Shown here: in pieces, positions 12,143 through 14,597 of the stretch
Numbering within the stretch: the first letter of the stretch is position 1
How the letters are laid out: each line of letters opens with the position of its first letter
Source of the DNA: Candidatus Kuenenia stuttgartensis
Lineage (GTDB): Bacteria > Planctomycetota > Planctomycetia > Isosphaerales > Isosphaeraceae
Assembly (NCBI GenBank): GCA_945872325.1
Contig: CAMBZY010000022.1
Coordinates: forward strand, 1 to 14,597
Direction: 5' to 3'
Length of the DNA stretch: 14,597 bases
Notes under the pieces: generated by a model
The model's database searches: none
The model's input: the letters and a program-made list of their open reading frames with translations, nothing else
Told to the model about the DNA's origin: nothing
Made by a program: the position numbers and the translations under genes

Positions 12143-14597
12143 TCACTTGGCCGAATTGATGGCGGCCTGAGCGGCTGCCAAACGTGCCACAGGAACGCGG
12201 AATGGTGAGCAGGAGACGTAATCCAGGCCAATTGCGTGGCAGAAGACTACGGAATCTGGATCTCCACCGTGTTCGCCGCAGATCCCGAGCTTGATGTTCG
12301 GGCGGGTGCTGCGTCCCTTGGTGATGGCGATTTCCATCAACTGGCCGACACCCGTCTGATCGATCGATGCAAATGGATTGCTCTTCACGATTTCTGACTC
12401 TTGGTAGGCTGGCAGGAATGATCCGCTATCGTCGCGGCTCATGCCCATCGTGGTCTGAGTCAGGTCGTTCGTGCCGAAGCTGAAGAACTCAGCTGATTCC
12501 GCAATCTCGTTGGCTGTCAAAGCTCCACGAGGCACTTCGATCATCGTGCCAACCTGATAGGAGAGCTTCACGCCCTTCTCGGCTTCCACTTGCTTGGCTG
12601 TTTCGTGAACGATGGCCACTTGCAGGTCGAGTTCTTTCTTGAATCCGACCAGCGGAATCATGATCTCAGGCTTGCAGGGGATGTTCTCAGCGATGCACTG
12701 GGCGGCGGCCTCAAAGACGGCACGGGCTTGCATGCGGGTGATTTCAGGGAACCGGATGCCCAGACGGCAACCACGGAACCCGAGCATTGGGTTGAATTCA
12801 TGAAGCTCGTGCACACGGGCCATGATCCGCTCAACCGGTACGCCGATCTTGCGGGAGAGGTCCATTTGCTGTTCCTTGCTGTGTGGCAGGAACTCGTGCA
12901 GAGGAGGATCCAGGAAGCGGATGGTGGCTGGAAGGCCGCCAAGGGCTTTGAAGATACCGAAGAAGTCGGCTCTCTGGTATGGCAGAAGCTTGGAGAGGGC
13001 GTCTTCACGGTCGGCCAGAGTGGTCGAGAGAATCATCTCACGCATGGCATCGATCCGGTCGCCTTCAAAGAACATGTGTTCTGTGCGGCAAAGACCGATT
13101 CCGACGGCCCCGAAGGCGATTGCGTTTGAGGTTTGCTCAGGCGTATCGGCGTTGGTCCGAACGGTCATGCGGGTGGCGTCTGCACACCACTTCATGAGCT
13201 GCTGGAAGCTTTCGAATTTCTCAGTCTTCTGGGCTTCCACATCGCCATTCAAGAGGCCGGCGATGATTTCGGAAGGAGCCGTCTGAACCTTACCGGCATA
13301 GACTTTACCGGAAGTTCCGTCGATCGACAGGAAGTCGCCTTCCTGATAGACCTGGCCGTCCACCTTGACCGTCTTGGTCTCGTAGTTGACTTCAACGCCG
13401 GCGGCTCCACAGATGCAGACTTTGCCCATCTGGCGAGCAACCAGAGCGGCGTGCGATGAAACACCACCGCGAGCGGTCAGAATGCCTTCAGCTGCGATCA
13501 TCCCGCGAAGGTCTTCAGGGGAAGTTTCGACGCGAACCAGAAGAACCTTTTCGCCACGCTCAGCGGCTAGAACAGCGCGTTCTGCGTTCAGATAGATCTT
13601 GCCGGTGGCTGCACCAGGGCCGGCTGGAAGGCCGGTTGCGATGACTTTGGCTTTTTTGACTTCGTTGTGGTCGAAGACAGGCGCCAGAAGCTGTTCGAGC
13701 TGGTCAGCAGGGTTCCGGAGAACGGCTGTTTTCCAGTCAATCAGGCCTTCCTTCTGCATGTCCATCGAGAACTTCAAGCCGGCCATGGCCGTACGCTTGC
13801 CGTTACGGGTCTGGAGCATGAAGACTTGACGATCCTGAATCGTGAATTCAAAGTCTTGAACGTCTTTGAAGTGCGTTTCGAGAACTTCGCGAATTCTGTC
13901 GAGTTCGTCATAAGCGGAGACCATGACGTCTTTTAGCTTGGCGACTGGATCAGGTGTACGAACACCGGCCACCACGTCTTCACCTTGGGCGTTCATCAGG
14001 AATTCACCGTAGAATTCCTTGATCCCGTTGGCTGGGTTACGTGTGAATGCCACGCCAGAGCCGGAGGTTTCGCCCGTGTTGCCGAAGACCATGGCTTGAA
14101 CGTTGACGGCGGTACCCCATTCGGTTGGGATATTGTACTTACGGCGGTAGACCATGGCCCGGTCGTTCATCCAGGAGCCGAAGACGGCGCCGACGGCACC
14201 CTTGAGCTGGTCCCATGGATTGGCTGGGAAGTCTTGGCCGGTACGGTCTTTAACAAGCTTTTTGAAGCGTGAGACCAGTTCCTGAAGGTCGCCCACGGTG
14301 AGCTTGGTATCTTCGACGTTGTGGTCGTGATAACGCTCTTCTTTAAGATGTTCGATGGTCAGTTCGAACGGGTCGTTATCTTCACCTTCACGTTTTTGGA
14401 CGCCCATAACGACGTCGCCATACATCTGAACGAATCGGCGGTAGCAGTCCCAGGCGAATCGCTCGTTGCCGGTGGCATTGACGAGGCTTTGAACCGTGTC
14501 GTCGTTGAGGCCAAGGTTGAGGATGGTGTCCATCATACCGGGCATGGAGTCGCGGGCGCCGGAGCGGACGGCGACCAACAGAGGCATGGCGGTTTTG
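12143..14597 (-). CDS. ppdK: Pyruvate phosphate dikinase, 5' end outside the window
   Basis: The reading frame runs open to the window edge: upstream of the ATG at 14585-14587 it still codes for Lys-Thr-Ala, and PLLVAVRSGARDSMPGMMDTILNLGLN is an internal block of the family. Roughly 60-90 N-terminal residues are therefore missing. Numbering from that internal Met: rest of the ATP-grasp nucleotide-binding domain to about 255 (GETSGSGVAFTRNP, FMLQTRNGKRTA); phosphohistidine swivel domain with catalytic His379 in TARGGVSSHAALVAR; PEP/pyruvate barrel from about 435, with GLCRTEHMF, GTMIEVPRGAL, FGTNDLTQTTMGMSRDD and catalytic Cys770 in GICGEHGGDP. The enzyme interconverts ATP, phosphate and pyruvate with AMP, diphosphate and PEP in the cytoplasm. 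The residue two before the catalytic His is Ser378 next to Ser377 rather than Thr, relevant because plant enzymes are regulated by phosphorylation there. No regulator gene is adjacent within the window. Confidence 0.97.
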   Translation of the reverse strand, partial: KTAMPLLVAVRSGARDSMPGMMDTILNLGLNDDTVQSLVNATGNERFAWDCYRRFVQMYGDVVMGVQKREGEDNDPFELTIEHLKEERYHDHNVEDTKLTVGDLQELVSRFKKLVKDRTGQDFPANPWDQLKGAVGAVFGSWMNDRAMVYRRKYNIPTEWGTAVNVQAMVFGNTGETSGSGVAFTRNPANGIKEFYGEFLMNAQGEDVVAGVRTPDPVAKLKDVMVSAYDELDRIREVLETHFKDVQDFEFTIQDRQVFMLQTRNGKRTAMAGLKFSMDMQKEGLIDWKTAVLRNPADQLEQLLAPVFDHNEVKKAKVIATGLPAGPGAATGKIYLNAERAVLAAERGEKVLLVRVETSPEDLRGMIAAEGILTARGGVSSHAALVARQMGKVCICGAAGVEVNYETKTVKVDGQVYQEGDFLSIDGTSGKVYAGKVQTAPSEIIAGLLNGDVEAQKTEKFESFQQLMKWCADATRMTVRTNADTPEQTSNAIAFGAVGIGLCRTEHMFFEGDRIDAMREMILSTTLADREDALSKLLPYQRADFFGIFKALGGLPATIRFLDPPLHEFLPHSKEQQMDLSRKIGVPVERIMARVHELHEFNPMLGFRGCRLGIRFPEITRMQARAVFEAAAQCIAENIPCKPEIMIPLVGFKKELDLQVAIVHETAKQVEAEKGVKLSYQVGTMIEVPRGALTANEIAESAEFFSFGTNDLTQTTMGMSRDDSGSFLPAYQESEIVKSNPFASIDQTGVGQLMEIAITKGRSTRPNIKLGICGEHGGDPDSVVFCHAIGLDYVSCSPFRVPVARLAAAQAAINSAK

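Noticed and set aside
12590..13286. Plus-strand frames of 154-179 codons over ppdK
   Set aside because: Antisense shadows of a strongly conserved enzyme.
1..14597. Mobile elements, CRISPR arrays, tRNA or rRNA genes
   Set aside because: Looked for on both strands in all gaps; no transposase, regular repeat-spacer pattern or cloverleaf-like sequence seen.

Overview
The window looks like a core-type chromosomal segment from a planctomycete (PVC superphylum). Evidence for this: a 63-residue basic protein of a type I know mainly from Planctomycetes, Verrucomicrobia and Chlamydiae (start MSIDKSLKIGGG); exported sialidase-like, transglutaminase-like and alpha/beta-hydrolase proteins; moderate base composition; and several genes without a clear Shine-Dalgarno site. 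The genus cannot be read from the sequence. I see no IS element, phage gene, CRISPR array, rRNA or tRNA.

Layout. 1-300: gene-free, no recognised feature. 301-3833 (+): an exported BNR/Asp-box protein, then PTS Enzyme I (ptsI) behind a hairpin, then a small zinc-ribbon/two-TM protein. 3929-8743 (-), in transcription order: a NYN (PIN-like) nuclease with a LOTUS/OST-HTH domain; a membrane-anchored coiled-coil protein with its own good promoter and a strong terminator; and a likely two-gene unit of an exported transglutaminase-like protein and an exported serine hydrolase. 8744-9097: divergent regulatory region with a perfect 18-bp palindrome. 9098-10718 (+): a divergent member of the NagB/glucosamine-6-phosphate deaminase fold, closed by a textbook terminator, then a DUF1294 membrane protein. 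10730-14597 (-): pyruvate phosphate dikinase (5' end outside the window), the small basic protein, and a ZIP-family metal transporter.

How the genes relate. Enzyme I and pyruvate phosphate dikinase are homologous PEP-utilising enzymes (phosphohistidine swivel domain plus PEP-binding barrel). One consumes PEP to phosphorylate a carrier protein; the other interconverts pyruvate and PEP. No HPr or EII gene is present here, so Enzyme I looks like an isolated PTS gene. The sialidase-like, transglutaminase-like and hydrolase proteins all carry signal peptides and probably act outside the cytoplasm.

No complete, unmistakably new system is present. The most interesting items are: the NagB-like protein that has lost its catalytic Asp and its phosphate-binding loop, with a perfect palindrome just upstream; the NYN-LOTUS protein on the other side of the same intergenic region; the possible leaderless start of ptsI next to a hairpin; a GTCAGA motif cluster in the leader of the coiled-coil gene; and a ZIP transporter lacking the usual bridging Glu. 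All comparisons with known families are from memory and from reading motifs; no search was run.
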